A stretch of DNA of 6,554 bases from CAZIKF01 sp964539825 (lineage in GTDB: Bacteria; Muiribacteriota; UBA6191). Location: the NCBI GenBank assembly GCA_964539825.1, contig CAZIKF010000080.1, positions 1-6,554 on the forward strand, written 5' to 3'. How positions within the stretch are numbered: the first letter of the stretch is position 1; each line of letters starts with the position of its first letter. The notes under the pieces were generated by a model that ran no database searches, was not told the DNA's origin, and saw only the letters and a list, made by a program, of their open reading frames with translations. A program made the position numbers and the translations under genes. Below, one piece after another: positions 6,053 to 6,554 of the stretch.

Positions 6053-6541
6053 ATGAGACGGTTGGCATTGCTTTGCCTTGGAATTTTCCTATTCACTCTA
6101 AATTCGTTCGCGGTTACTTCCGCATCTTCTACGGCGACGTTTATCTTTAGCGGTCGCCTTGGTTCGACCTCCGGGGTCTCGTTAGCGGGAACCGCTGTGG
6201 TGAGTATGACTGCCTCGCTTTATGAGCAGCAAACCAGTGGTTCTGCTCTCTATATGCAGACCTATACCTCCGTAGAGGTAACCAATGGTTTTTTCAGCAT
6301 AGAAATTGGGCCTGCTTTGCCTACACTATCTAATGCCCCTTACCTGGAGTTAACCGTTCAAGGCCAACTATTGTCTCCGCGTCAAAAGCTGATTGTAATG
6401 CCCTTTGCCATTGAATCCATAGACTCTCAGACCGCGCAATTCGCAACTGAAGCTCAAAACGCGATTACAGCCCAGGAGGCTCAAAATTCTCAAACCTTGC
6501 AGAGGTGGTCCTGGTTTCCTTACAGATTTCCCTCAAGTTAA
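6053..6541 (+). CDS. N-terminal portion of a secreted fibre-family protein; frame ends early (possible frameshift)
   Basis: The frame encodes 162 residues. Residues 1-20 form a Sec signal peptide: MRR, a hydrophobic core (LALLCLGIFLFTL) and a likely cut after SFA (alternative after TSA at 24). Residues 30-120 match the N-terminal module I recognise in large bacterial secreted repeat proteins: F-x-F-SGRL, SMTASLYEQQTSGSALY, VEVTNGFFSIEIG, YLELTVQ, then LSPRQKLIVMPFAI, the counterpart of 'LSPRQPLTPTPYA'. Residues 121-150 form an Ala/Gln-rich, coiled-coil-like tail (AQNAITAQEAQNSQTLQ), which in relatives leads into a long repeat region. Instead, the frame ends with RWSWFPYRFPSS, unlike the rest in composition, and TAA at 6539-6541. 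The frame starting at 6504 stays open to the window end (GGPGFLTDFPQV...), so a one-base indel near 6500-6505 is plausible. The start is supported by GGAGGT. The Cys at residue 8 does not fit a lipobox. Likely role: exported surface fibre, paralogous in style to the preceding large gene. Confidence 0.85.
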   Translation: MRRLALLCLGIFLFTLNSFAVTSASSTATFIFSGRLGSTSGVSLAGTAVVSMTASLYEQQTSGSALYMQTYTSVEVTNGFFSIEIGPALPTLSNAPYLELTVQGQLLSPRQKLIVMPFAIESIDSQTAQFATEAQNAITAQEAQNSQTLQRWSWFPYRFPSS

Positions 6542-6554
6542 GTTATGTGTCTTT

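Noticed and set aside
6053..6078. Lipoprotein signal with Cys at residue 8
   Set aside because: The residues before the Cys (ALL) do not fit a lipobox and the Cys comes before the end of the hydrophobic core.

Overview
The window comes from a bacterial genome and holds one very large modular gene that runs in from the left edge, a gene-free spacer of about 400 bases, and the start of a second gene of the same general class. Everything coding is on the + strand. The organism is probably Gram-negative and perhaps marine. This is inferred only from the protein style (fibre-like beta repeats, a Sec signal peptide, a GGAGG-type ribosome binding site). No marker gene allows firm placement.

Region 1-5655 is a single open frame with no start inside the window, so the gene is 5'-truncated; 1,884 residues are visible. 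Read in order it is a string of known secreted or tail-fibre-type building blocks. First comes a GDGSNL / 'KLVVGG' / 'GTIRYSG' fibre segment. Two six-bladed kelch-type beta-propellers follow, each preceded by a similar PxG(F/Y) linker. Next are a DADGDT / VGIGT stalk and a block of twelve to thirteen exact 15-residue YadA-head-like repeats. These lead to an AQPNITSVGTL / DGGTLDDVTIGATT segment and three related ~80-120-residue modules, each ending in VGIGT-type repeats. A C-terminal C1q/TNF-like domain closes the protein. It looks like a long surface or secreted fibre with propellers near the N-terminal half and a globular C1q cap at the end.

Region 5656-6052 contains no convincing gene. It holds a possible 3' hairpin, a long-range inverted repeat, a perfect TATAAT box, a 17-bp palindrome, a direct repeat pair, and a strong ribosome binding site for the next gene.

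Region 6053-6541 encodes a Sec signal peptide followed by the N-terminal module typical of this class of secreted fibre proteins (FSGRL ... LSPRQKLIVMPFAI ... Ala/Gln-rich heptad-like tail). The frame stops abruptly after 162 residues with an atypical tail, while another frame reads on to the window edge. A frameshift (real or a sequencing error) in a larger gene is a likely explanation. The first gene probably begins with a similar N-terminal module outside the window, so the two may be tandem paralogues of a surface-fibre family.
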